From positions 1 to 5,106 of the forward strand of contig CALAXO010000111.1 of the NCBI GenBank assembly GCA_937894955.1: 5,106 nt of DNA, written 5' to 3'. A model generated the notes under the pieces. That model did not search any database, had not been told where the DNA came from, and saw only the letters and a list, made by a program, of their open reading frames with translations. Source of the DNA: an uncultured Clostridia bacterium. Lineage in GTDB: Bacteria; Bacillota; Clostridia; Christensenellales; CAG-138. Shown here in pieces: positions 1-5,106 of this stretch. Made by a program: the position numbers and the translations under genes. Every line of letters starts with the position of its first letter. Within the stretch, counting starts at the first letter, position 1.

Positions 1-374
1 TTTTCAACGCTGCCCTCGACAGCTTCACCGCCTTCAACGGTCAACACTGTTGCAATTTTGTTTTGACTTGCGTCAAAATCACGGGAGAACGGCACAAAAC
101 ACGGATTCGATTCAAGCATTCGATAGTAGGAATCTATCATGTTAAGGCATTGGCTCAGCGGGTTCTGCTTCAACAGCATGTCGATCCATGCGGCAAAAAA
201 CTGAAGTTTCACTCCGCCTGCCGTCATGTTCCGAAGGCTCATGCTCTGATGCCCGGAAACGGTTTGGATATCATAACCATAATATGTCATTCCGTACAAA
301 AAATCACAATGTGCATCTGCAAACGGCAGCTTGTTTAAAACGCTGCTCTCATGCGGCAGAATTTGTTCAACCAT
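1..374 (-). CDS. Membrane dipeptidase, peptidase family M19 (partial, N-terminal 124 codons)
   Basis: Reading the minus strand from an ATG at 374-372 gives an uninterrupted 124-residue frame that leaves the window at position 1, so the C-terminal part (roughly 200 residues in typical family members) is missing. Residues 19-25 read ADAHCDF, the HxD motif that supplies the first zinc ligands (His22, Asp24) of the binuclear metal site in M19 dipeptidases. Residues 110-119 read VLTVEGGEAV, the strand carrying the metal-bridging glutamate (Glu114; equivalent to Glu125 of human renal dipeptidase). GGVKLQFFAAW at 53-63 also fits the family's second strand. The family is known to hydrolyse dipeptides, including some with a D-residue. 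No signal peptide is visible, so a cytoplasmic enzyme is inferred. The start is fixed by a GGAGGG ribosome binding site (complement of 381-386) six bases upstream. It is transcribed away from the zinc-ribbon gene. Substrate cannot be told from this fragment. Confidence 0.93.
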   Translation of the reverse strand, partial: MVEQILPHESSVLNKLPFADAHCDFLYGMTYYGYDIQTVSGHQSMSLRNMTAGGVKLQFFAAWIDMLLKQNPLSQCLNMIDSYYRMLESNPCFVPFSRDFDASQNKIATVLTVEGGEAVEGSVE

Positions 375-429
375 GTTAATCCCTCCAATCTGAAACCCCG
401 CGTGCTGCGGAGATCGGCCGTATCGCAAT

Positions 430-438
430 ATTATAACA
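430..438 (-). promoter_or_regulatory. Extended -10 promoter of the dipeptidase gene
   Basis: On the minus strand these bases read TGTTATAAT, a perfect extended -10 (TGn plus TATAAT), about 55 bases upstream of the dipeptidase start codon. No good -35 box is seen at 17-18 bases further upstream, which is tolerated with an extended -10. The call is from sequence alone. Confidence 0.6.
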
Positions 439-493
439 TAAATCGAAGAAAAATACATTCGGTTAAAAAGCACGACGGGCTGCTGAAAACACA

Positions 494-518
494 TAATTGT
501 TCCTGCGGAAGACAATTA
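494..518. repeat. Inverted repeat in the divergent intergenic region
   Basis: TAATTGT (494-500) and ACAATTA (512-518) are perfect 7-base complements. The spacer contains a further TCC/GGA pairing. The repeat lies between the two divergent promoters, about 55 bases beyond the dipeptidase -10 box and about 75 bases before the -35 box of the zinc-ribbon gene. It could be an operator or simply an AT-rich palindrome; no regulator is identifiable here. Confidence 0.4.
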
Positions 519-563
519 CGGAGCGGGAATACGGAGTATGATATAAAATACCGAAAAAAGTCA

Positions 564-581
564 CAATTTATTTTCAAATTG
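564..581. repeat. Inverted repeat upstream of the zinc-ribbon gene promoter
   Basis: CAATTT (564-569) and AAATTG (576-581) are perfect complements around a 6-base spacer, ending about 13 bases before the -35 box at 595. The position would suit a transcription factor site, but the arms are short and AT-rich, so chance is a serious alternative. Confidence 0.35.
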
Positions 582-594
582 AGTCAAAAATCTA

Positions 595-624
595 TTGTAA
601 AGAGCAAACCGCAATTGGTATAAT
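595..624 (+). promoter_or_regulatory. Sigma-A-type promoter of the zinc-ribbon membrane protein gene
   Basis: TTGTAA (595-600, 4 of 6 to the -35 consensus) is followed after 18 bases by a perfect TATAAT (619-624). TGG directly before it makes an extended -10. Transcription is expected to begin near 630-632, giving a leader of about 58 bases that starts almost exactly at a hairpin. Confidence 0.75.
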
Positions 625-629
625 AAGGT

Positions 630-664
630 GCAGAGTTCGAAGGAGCTCTGCAAGGTGTTTTTTT
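630..664 (+). promoter_or_regulatory. 5' leader hairpin followed by a T7 run
   Basis: GCAGAGTT (630-637) pairs with AGCTCTGC (644-651), with one G-T wobble and a 6-base loop. Seven Ts follow at 658-664, before the ribosome binding site at 676-680. It resembles an intrinsic terminator placed in the leader, although six bases separate stem and T-run, which weakens that reading. The predicted transcription start lies at the base of the stem, so a 5'-end protective stem-loop is the main alternative. Confidence 0.45.
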
Positions 665-688
665 GTATATTAACCGGAGGTGACGCGA

Positions 689-2671
689 ATGAAATGCAGA
701 AATTGTGGCCACGATAATCCCGAGTATTCCGAAGTATGCGAGAATTGCGCAGTTCCCCTGCGCTCGGAGCCGCAGTGCGATGATGATACCCCGTCTTGGG
801 GTTTCGTTGATGAAAACAAGGATATCAGGTTTTCTTTCGGAGGGCGAAATGCCGCGCAAAACAATAATTCTGCGGACATGAATCAAAACACTGACAGCGA
901 TCTTGATGAGCTTGAAAGACAGTTCTCATGCGATGTCGATGATTGGAACGAAGTTCAGAGGCGTCCGAACGCAAGCCGCCAAAACAATAACCGCCAAAAC
1001 GCTGCCGGTTCACTGAAAAATGACAGAGCAAACAGTTCGAGCGGAGCGGAACGGGCGAACCGCAGTGCGCAGAATGCACAGGGCGCATTCGCCGGCGACA
1101 GACTTCCGTGGGATAACGATTCCGTAAACGCACGCAGGCAGCAGCCCCGCACGGAAAGACAGTCAACCCCGGACGACGAATATGATTCCGATGATTACGG
1201 TGATGCGGATGCATACGACGGCCGTGAACGCGGGAACAGGCGCACGAAGAAGCAGCACAGAAAGGGCAAAGATTCGGCTGACATGCAAGACGATTTCAAC
1301 ACTGACCGCACGGGTGACGATCACGGAGCAAAGCGGGGCAGACGCGATACTTCACATGATGAATTTGGCGATGTGAACCGCAAAAGCGGTCGCAGGCGTG
1401 GAAAAGGCAGTGCGTCGGGTCTGCGTATTGCAGTAATCGCGCTTGCTGTTACGGCTGTAATTGCAGCCGGTTTGATTGCATACACCCTTTTGAACGACAT
1501 CAGCATCGGCGGCGAAAAAACAAACAAAGTTATAGTCAACCCCAATAATCCGGACAGCTACTATATCACTGTTTATGCAAAAGCCGGTTCTATCCTTGTT
1601 TATGAGGACAGCACCGGTGCACAGACCGAACAGCAGGTTCCCGAAAAAGGGTATGTAACTTTCAATGTTGCATCCGACCGTCTGCGTCCGATAACCCCGA
1701 TTGAGGGAGAAAGCTGCGATATTTATCCCTCGGTAAGCATCAAAAATGAGGACGGAACGCTGACAAAACTGGAAATTCCGCGCATAACGCTCAGAGTTCC
1801 GACGCTTAATGCATCCTTCGAAACGGCTGAAGCAATCACGAGCGACAACGGCGTTATCGAAATCAAAGGACATGTTGACTTGACTCAGACAGACCTTCAG
1901 AACAATCCGCCTGTTGTCACAATCAACAACGAAACCGTTCAGCCCGCGCCCGACGGCAGCTTTACCTACACAACAAAGCTCGACAAGGGTGAATACGGGA
2001 TTGTCGGTGAAATCAAGCTCGGCGGATACATGATCATGCGTCGAACTTTTAAGGTGACCGTCAACAAACAGCTGACCGCATCCGACATAATCGCAATACC
2101 CGAGGAAGTCGATACCCGAGTTCTGAATGTTGAAACTTCAATTGAAATCACCGGTACCGTTCCCGCAGGAGCGGTGCTTCAGGTTGTTCCCAAGGATGCG
2201 GAATGCACCGTTAAGGATCAGCCCACGGTTGACGAAAACGGAAACTTCAGGTTCTCTGTAAACCTTCCCACCGCCGCGAAGTGCTATGAGCTTCAGCTCA
2301 CCGCAACCCTTGCGGACGGAACGGTTTACACGCGTCCGTTCTTTGTGGAACGTCCGCCGGTGTTTAACGAATATGTTCCCACCGTTTGGAAAGGTGATTA
2401 CAGCGAGATGTCAAAACCTGTTCACATCACCGACCTTCGGGGGTTCGTAATTGAGGGAACCGTTACAGAGATTACTTATGATGATGATTATCTCGTTGCG
2501 ATGTTTGCTCTTAACGATGGGCATACGATCAGCATTGAGTATCACGATCACTATCCTGCAGCACGCCGGCATCCTCTTGAAGCGGGCAAGCAGTATAAAC
2601 TCTACGGCTTCTCAAAGGGCGTGAACGAAAGCGGTATGCTTCAGATGTATATTTGGTTCGTGAATGACTGA
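689..2671 (+). CDS. Zinc-ribbon, single-pass membrane protein with extracellular Ig-like and OB-like domains (unknown function)
   Basis: This is a 660-residue protein. A GGAGG at 676-680 sits eight bases before ATG 689; an in-frame GTG at 680 overlaps that site and is rejected as the start. Residues 3-20 form a CxxC-x10-CxxC zinc ribbon. Residues about 25-243 are a hydrophilic, probably disordered linker rich in Asn, Gln, Arg, Asp and Ser, ending in a basic patch (GRRRGK). Residues about 247-268 are one hydrophobic transmembrane helix. The basic residues before it predict a cytoplasmic N-terminus and an outside C-terminus. The outer part is beta-rich: about 281-365, then two Ig-like modules (about 370-458 and 461-555; DGSFTYTTKLDKGEY and DENGNFRFSVNLP are typical strand-turn patterns). 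The end (about 585-660) has an OB-fold-like pattern. The layout recalls TcaA/YvbJ-type Firmicutes envelope proteins, so sensing or cell-wall interaction is an inference. No catalytic motif is seen. Confidence 0.9.
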   Translation: MKCRNCGHDNPEYSEVCENCAVPLRSEPQCDDDTPSWGFVDENKDIRFSFGGRNAAQNNNSADMNQNTDSDLDELERQFSCDVDDWNEVQRRPNASRQNNNRQNAAGSLKNDRANSSSGAERANRSAQNAQGAFAGDRLPWDNDSVNARRQQPRTERQSTPDDEYDSDDYGDADAYDGRERGNRRTKKQHRKGKDSADMQDDFNTDRTGDDHGAKRGRRDTSHDEFGDVNRKSGRRRGKGSASGLRIAVIALAVTAVIAAGLIAYTLLNDISIGGEKTNKVIVNPNNPDSYYITVYAKAGSILVYEDSTGAQTEQQVPEKGYVTFNVASDRLRPITPIEGESCDIYPSVSIKNEDGTLTKLEIPRITLRVPTLNASFETAEAITSDNGVIEIKGHVDLTQTDLQNNPPVVTINNETVQPAPDGSFTYTTKLDKGEYGIVGEIKLGGYMIMRRTFKVTVNKQLTASDIIAIPEEVDTRVLNVETSIEITGTVPAGAVLQVVPKDAECTVKDQPTVDENGNFRFSVNLPTAAKCYELQLTATLADGTVYTRPFFVERPPVFNEYVPTVWKGDYSEMSKPVHITDLRGFVIEGTVTEITYDDDYLVAMFALNDGHTISIEYHDHYPAARRHPLEAGKQYKLYGFSKGVNESGMLQMYIWFVND

Positions 2672-2708
2672 ACACAAGCTTAGATAAGTTTGATAACAAA
2701 ATAACCTG

Positions 2709-2738
2709 CGCAGCGGCTGCTTGACGGCAGCCGCTGTG
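2709..2738 (+). terminator. Strong GC-rich hairpin after the zinc-ribbon gene, no U-tract
   Basis: CAGCGGCTGC (2711-2720) and GCAGCCGCTG (2727-2736) form a perfect 10-bp stem with a 6-base loop, extended outward by a G-T and a C-G pair. It begins 37 bases after the stop codon. No T-run follows, so it is either an imperfect terminator or an RNA-stabilising or processing hairpin that lets some transcription continue into the next gene. Confidence 0.5.
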
Positions 2739-2814
2739 TCGATAACGGGATCACATCGCTCAACGGTGCAGCGGCATTGTGCAGCTTTCAAGAAAAACAA
2801 CATGGAGAAATAAA

Positions 2815-3072
2815 ATGAAAATCTGGGCAAGAGTTCGAAAAAACAACAAAACCACGGAACAGGATGTTATTGAAATTCCGCAAAAAGACGCTTCCGAAGT
2901 GGAAGACTGGCACGAAGCTCTTTGTGAGCTGTGCTCAAAATTAAACCTTTCACGTCCTGTGATTCTTGATAAGCATGTCAATGAGCTGCTTCGTTTTTCA
3001 CACACCGTGTTTCGCCCGGATGATTTTATGGAACAGGTAACGTTTGACAGGCTGGAAGTTGAATTATTTTAA
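2815..3072 (+). CDS. Small protein of unknown function (85 aa)
   Basis: The ATG at 2815 is preceded by GGAG (2804-2807) with a 7-base gap; an in-frame GTG at 2779 has no ribosome binding site and is not chosen. The protein is 85 residues, acidic and soluble, with no signal peptide or membrane segment. The start MKIWARVRKNNK suggests a beta strand with a basic turn. The middle (residues about 25-45) is probably helical, including EVEDWHEALCELCSKLNL. The end HVNELLRFSHTVFRPDDF followed by VTFDRLEVELF suggests a conserved fold. I do not recognise a named family, although small proteins of this general look occur in Clostridia. No promoter is evident in the 143-base gap from the upstream gene, so read-through from the zinc-ribbon gene is possible. 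The stop codon is the first part of a GC hairpin. Confidence 0.8.
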   Translation: MKIWARVRKNNKTTEQDVIEIPQKDASEVEDWHEALCELCSKLNLSRPVILDKHVNELLRFSHTVFRPDDFMEQVTFDRLEVELF

Positions 3073-3087
3073 CGGCGGCTCCGCCGT
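3072..3087 (+). terminator. GC hairpin overlapping the stop codon of the 85-aa gene
   Basis: ACGGCG (3072-3077) pairs with CGCCGT (3082-3087) around a 4-base loop, or a 7-bp stem if the loop is taken as two bases. Its first base is the last base of the stop codon. No T-run follows, so terminator activity is uncertain. Confidence 0.35.
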
Positions 3088-3443
3088 CGGTTCGCTGCTT
3101 TCCGAAACGTTGAAAACAGGAAGTGCTTTTCCAGACACAAAAAACGTAAACAAGCGAATACTTGGTGGTTGCTCCGAAAAGAGAAAACGGCTCGTAATGT
3201 ATGTAAGGCATGCATCGCGGGTTGTTTTTGTTTTCGGCAGCAATGCTCAAAACCTGTAACTGTTTATCAGTGATGTTCATATTTTATAGCAAACCGTGTA
3301 CAAGCCCGGCATTGGGTGCGGCGAAACCAAACAGCAAGAAAGAAACATCTCGGCAGCGCGGAAGCGAGCGGTGCCATGTGCTGCAATGATGCGGTGAACG
3401 ATATGAGGAATGATAACGTAAGCAGGGGAAACGGGGGAGCGAT
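3088..3443. other. Intergenic region without a supported gene
   Basis: I see no reading frame with a ribosome binding site or recognisable protein on either strand here. The open frames that exist run into neighbouring genes out of frame. No perfect TATAAT box is present; the AT-rich stretch around 3278-3290 is the best, but weak, candidate for a promoter of the downstream glycosyltransferase. One hairpin with a GGAA tetraloop (GGCA 3352-3355 with TGCC 3372-3375, and CGC/GCG inside) lies about 70 bases before the glycosyltransferase start. A decayed gene or unrecognised small RNA cannot be excluded. Confidence 0.5.
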
Positions 3444-4535
3444 ATGGAAGGCTGTAAAGTGTGCGTTTATGCAATTGCAAAGGATGAAGCAAAATTTGCC
3501 GCACGTTGGGCTGAGTCGATGAGTGAAGCGGATGCCGTATATGTTCTTGACACAGGGTCAAGCGATGATACCGTTAAAATACTTCAGGCGCACGGGGTAA
3601 ACGTTCAAAGCGAAATAATAACCCCATGGCGGTTCGATTCGGCGCGGAACAGGTCGCTTGAACTTGTGCCGGAGGATGCAGATATCTGCGTTTGTACGGA
3701 TATCGATGAGGTTCTGCATCCGGGATGGCGTGCAGCGGCGGAAAAAGCGTGGTCAAACGGCGCGGACATGCTGCGTTATCGCTGTACGTGGAATTTCAAC
3801 GAGGACGGAAGCGAAGACACGGTGTTCTATATTGATAAGATACATGCGCGGCATGGTTTTAAATGGGTAAACCCTGTACATGAAGTTCTTGAATATAAGG
3901 GAGAAGGCAGTCCCAGACATATCATTGCAGAAGGCATTCAGCTTGACCGTCTTGCCGATGCATCAAAATCACGCGCACAATACCTGCCTCTGCTGGAAAT
4001 GAGTGTGCGGGAAAATCCGGAGAATGACAGAAATATGTATTATCTCGGCAGAGAATACTTGTTTTGCGGCAGATGGAATGATTGCATTGCGACCTTGAAG
4101 AGACATCTTGAAATGAAATCCGCTGTCCTGCGGGATGAGCGGAGCGCATCGATGCGCTTTATTGCACGTGCCTGCACGGCACTGAATGATATTGCGGAAG
4201 CGGAAAGCTGGCTTTATCGTGCGGCGGCGGAAGCACCGTACCTCCGCGAACCGTGGATCGAACTCGCGGGCAATGCATATTCACGGCAGGATTTTGAAGG
4301 TACGCTGTATTTTGCACTTAAAGCTCTTGCAATTGAAACCCGCCCGAAAACATACATAACGGAACCCGCAGCATGGGGCGCAGCTCCGTATGATTACGCT
4401 TCTCTGGGGTATTTTTATACGGGCAGAAAAAAAGAAGCACTGATAATGGCCGAAAAAGCCGTTGAAAAAGAACCGAAGAACGAAAGATTGATATCAAACA
4501 GGGATATTATTGCACAGCTTTCAGAAACACTTTGA
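3444..4535 (+). CDS. Family 2 glycosyltransferase with TPR-like C-terminal repeats
   Basis: This is a 363-residue soluble protein that probably transfers a sugar from a nucleotide-sugar donor to an unidentified acceptor. Residues 5-100 form a GT2-type (GT-A fold) domain: VCVYAIAKDE at 6-15 is the first strand of the nucleotide-binding fold, VLDTGSSDDTVKIL at 34-47 is the classic DxGSxDxT segment, PWRFDSARNRSLE at 61-73 is the W-F-ARN motif, and DID at 86-88 is the metal-binding DxD. VNPVHEVLEY (143-152) carries the His-Glu pair typical of this subgroup. From about 178 to 350 it is all-helical with degenerate TPR units (about 198-225, 238-265, 270-298, 316-345), likely for binding the acceptor. 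The architecture resembles GT2-TPR enzymes such as the SunS class, but no peptide or bacteriocin substrate gene is seen nearby, so that role is not claimed. No membrane segment. A GGGGGAG at 3433-3439, four bases before ATG 3444, supports the start. Confidence 0.9.
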   Translation: MEGCKVCVYAIAKDEAKFAARWAESMSEADAVYVLDTGSSDDTVKILQAHGVNVQSEIITPWRFDSARNRSLELVPEDADICVCTDIDEVLHPGWRAAAEKAWSNGADMLRYRCTWNFNEDGSEDTVFYIDKIHARHGFKWVNPVHEVLEYKGEGSPRHIIAEGIQLDRLADASKSRAQYLPLLEMSVRENPENDRNMYYLGREYLFCGRWNDCIATLKRHLEMKSAVLRDERSASMRFIARACTALNDIAEAESWLYRAAAEAPYLREPWIELAGNAYSRQDFEGTLYFALKALAIETRPKTYITEPAAWGAAPYDYASLGYFYTGRKKEALIMAEKAVEKEPKNERLISNRDIIAQLSETL

Positions 4536-4543
4536 TTCATTAC

Positions 4544-4582
4544 TTTTGCCGGAAAGACTCGATTCAAACCTTTCCGGTAAAA
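4544..4582 (+). terminator. Long inverted repeat after the glycosyltransferase gene
   Basis: TTTTGCCGGAAAG (4544-4556) pairs with CTTTCCGGTAAAA (4570-4582): 13 positions with one G-T wobble and a 13-base loop, starting nine bases after the stop codon. The Ts and As are inside the stem, and no T-run follows on either strand. It is placed like a terminator but is not a textbook one. Confidence 0.5.
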
Positions 4583-4590
4583 TGCATCGG

Positions 4591-4611
4591 CAGGTTTTTG
4601 ATAATAACCTG
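4591..4611 (+). repeat. Second small hairpin downstream of the glycosyltransferase gene
   Basis: CAGGTT (4591-4596) and AACCTG (4606-4611) form a 6-bp stem around an AT-rich 9-base loop. It may add to termination of the glycosyltransferase transcript; evidence is only the pairing. Confidence 0.3.
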
Positions 4612-4675
4612 TGTAAGCAGCAGGGCAGGATTACAACAATAATAATATATAATACGGCCGACTGATCAATTCAGG

Positions 4676-4704
4676 TTGCATGTTCGAAGGATTTGCGCTA
4701 TAAT
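4676..4704 (+). promoter_or_regulatory. Promoter of the tRNA-Ser region
   Basis: TTGCAT (4676-4681) and a perfect TATAAT (4699-4704) are separated by the ideal 17 bases. The start would fall near 4711, about 28 bases before the tRNA-Ser half-gene and about 250 bases before the intact tRNA-Ser. A second TATAAT lies at 4648-4653 but has no -35 box. No comparable promoter is seen directly before the intact tRNA, so this one may drive both. Confidence 0.65.
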
Positions 4705-4738
4705 AATACTGTTGTGCGAAAATGATTCGCATAAATAC

Positions 4739-4782
4739 GGAGATGTATCGAAGTGGTCATAACGGGACTGACTCGAAATCAG
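4739..4782 (+). pseudogene. tRNA-Ser(CGA) 5' half (truncated tRNA gene)
   Basis: This stretch matches positions 4964-5007 of the intact tRNA-Ser(CGA) with about five differences in 44 bases, and it covers the 5' acceptor strand, D arm, anticodon loop with CGA (4774-4776) and the 3' side of the anticodon stem. Homology stops right after TCAG at 4782. No variable arm, no T arm with TTCGA, no matching 3' acceptor strand and no CCA follow. The outermost anticodon-stem pair is lost (A-A). It cannot fold into a tRNA on its own, so it is a relic or a recombination junction rather than a functional tRNA. Confidence 0.85.
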
Positions 4783-4804
4783 AATCGCCATTTGGTACCC
4801 CGCC

Positions 4805-4840
4805 GCCTCAGAACCCTTGATTTATAAGGACTTTTGAGGC
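4805..4840. repeat. Imperfect palindrome adjacent to the tRNA half-gene
   Basis: GCCTCAGAA (4805-4813) pairs with TTTTGAGGC (4832-4840) over 9 positions including one G-T. After a small internal loop, CCTT (4815-4818) pairs with AAGG (4826-4829) around a 7-base AT-rich loop. The structure sits 22 bases past the end of tRNA homology and has no T-run. It may be a recombinase or protein binding site at an element end, or an RNA hairpin in the tRNA precursor; neither is proven. Confidence 0.6.
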
Positions 4841-4963
4841 ATTCACAACTCAATATTTTCTGTCGTTCTCTCCGCGTTTTCTCTCCTTTTTCCGGGCTTT
4901 TTTCAGGCTCCGTCCAAAGCCATTCGACCGGAATCAAAGAGAAAATTGCTTTGAGATAGATAC

Positions 4964-5054
4964 GGAGTGGTATCGAAGTGGTTATAACGGCCCTGACTCG
5001 AAATCAGGTGTACCGGCAACGGTACCGTGGGTTCGAATCCCACCCACTCCGCCA
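4964..5054 (+). tRNA. tRNA-Ser (anticodon CGA, reads UCG)
   Basis: This is a complete class II tRNA of 91 bases including the encoded CCA. The acceptor strands GGAGTGG (4964-4970) and CCACTCC (5044-5050) pair fully. G5051 is the discriminator, as in bacterial tRNA-Ser, followed by CCA. The anticodon arm CCTGA/TCAGG encloses CTCGAAA with anticodon CGA at 4999-5001. A long variable arm (GTACCG paired with CGGTAC around GCAA) marks it as a serine-type class II tRNA, and the T arm is GTGGG-TTCGAAT-CCCAC. A terminator follows immediately. Confidence 0.97.
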
Positions 5055-5055
5055 T

Positions 5056-5095
5056 AAGTCCACCGTAATTTTGATAGAATTACGGCGGACTTTTT
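5056..5095 (+). terminator. Intrinsic terminator of the tRNA-Ser transcript
   Basis: The arms 5056-5070 and 5078-5092 pair over 15 positions with a single A-C mismatch and a 7-base loop, and five Ts (5091-5095) close the structure. It starts one base after the tRNA CCA, so it ends the tRNA transcript. It is the only textbook terminator in the window. Confidence 0.9.
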
Positions 5096-5106
5096 CCATG
5101 CCCGAA

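Noticed and set aside
63..338. Plus-strand open frame of 91 codons
   Set aside because: It lies wholly antisense to the M19 dipeptidase fragment, has no ribosome binding site and no protein-like features.
351..623. Plus-strand open frame of 90 codons across the divergent intergenic region
   Set aside because: It starts inside the dipeptidase gene and runs through both promoters and the inverted repeats; there is no ribosome binding site or recognisable product.
1352..1873. Minus-strand open frame of 173 codons
   Set aside because: It is antisense to the well-supported zinc-ribbon membrane protein, and its translation lacks recognisable domains.
3277..3561. Minus-strand open frame of 94 codons
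   Set aside because: It overlaps the start of the glycosyltransferase in antisense, with Cys/His/Pro-rich noise-like sequence and no ribosome binding site.
4549..4582. tRNA-like fragment (CCGGAAAG, CTCGATTC, CTTTCCGG)
   Set aside because: Only a stem with a 13-base loop exists; there is no T stem, anticodon arm or CCA. It is better explained as a gene-end hairpin.
4648..4653. Second TATAAT as a promoter for the tRNA region
   Set aside because: There is no -35-like sequence at 16-18 bases upstream and it lies in an AT repeat; the 4676-4704 promoter is much better.
1..5106. CRISPR array, toxin-antitoxin pair, retron or known riboswitch
   Set aside because: No regularly spaced repeats, no paired small genes with matching features, no reverse transcriptase and no recognisable riboswitch core were seen.

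Overview
The window looks like chromosomal DNA from a low-to-mid GC Gram-positive anaerobe, most likely a Clostridia/Oscillospiraceae-type gut bacterium. The reasons are strong GGAGG-type ribosome binding sites, sigma-A promoters with extended -10 boxes, a zinc-ribbon/single-TM/extracellular beta-domain protein of a type common in Firmicutes, a tRNA with an encoded CCA end, and a Clostridia-style class II tRNA-Ser. The taxonomic call is inference from style, not from a marker gene.

Layout. (1) Positions 1-374, minus strand: the first 124 codons of a family M19 (renal/membrane) dipeptidase that runs off the left edge. It is transcribed divergently from (2) a 660-aa membrane-anchored zinc-ribbon protein (689-2671, plus). 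The shared intergenic region holds a promoter for each gene, two inverted repeats and a leader hairpin. (3) A small 85-aa protein of unknown function (2815-3072, plus) follows after a GC-rich hairpin. (4) About 370 bp without a convincing gene (3073-3443) precedes (5) a family-2 glycosyltransferase with a TPR-like C-terminal half (3444-4535, plus). (6) The right end (about 4676-5095) is a tRNA locus. A good promoter is followed by the 5' half of a tRNA-Ser(CGA), which is cut off exactly at the 3' side of the anticodon stem and fused to unrelated sequence with a long imperfect palindrome. Then come an intact tRNA-Ser(CGA) and a clear intrinsic terminator.

The protein genes do not form an obvious pathway. 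The zinc-ribbon protein and the small protein may share a transcript because no good promoter separates them. The part most worth a second look is the tRNA-Ser half-gene and junction at 4739-4963, which resembles a scar or attachment site of an element that integrates at a tRNA anticodon loop. I did not find convincing evidence of a complete undescribed multi-gene system.
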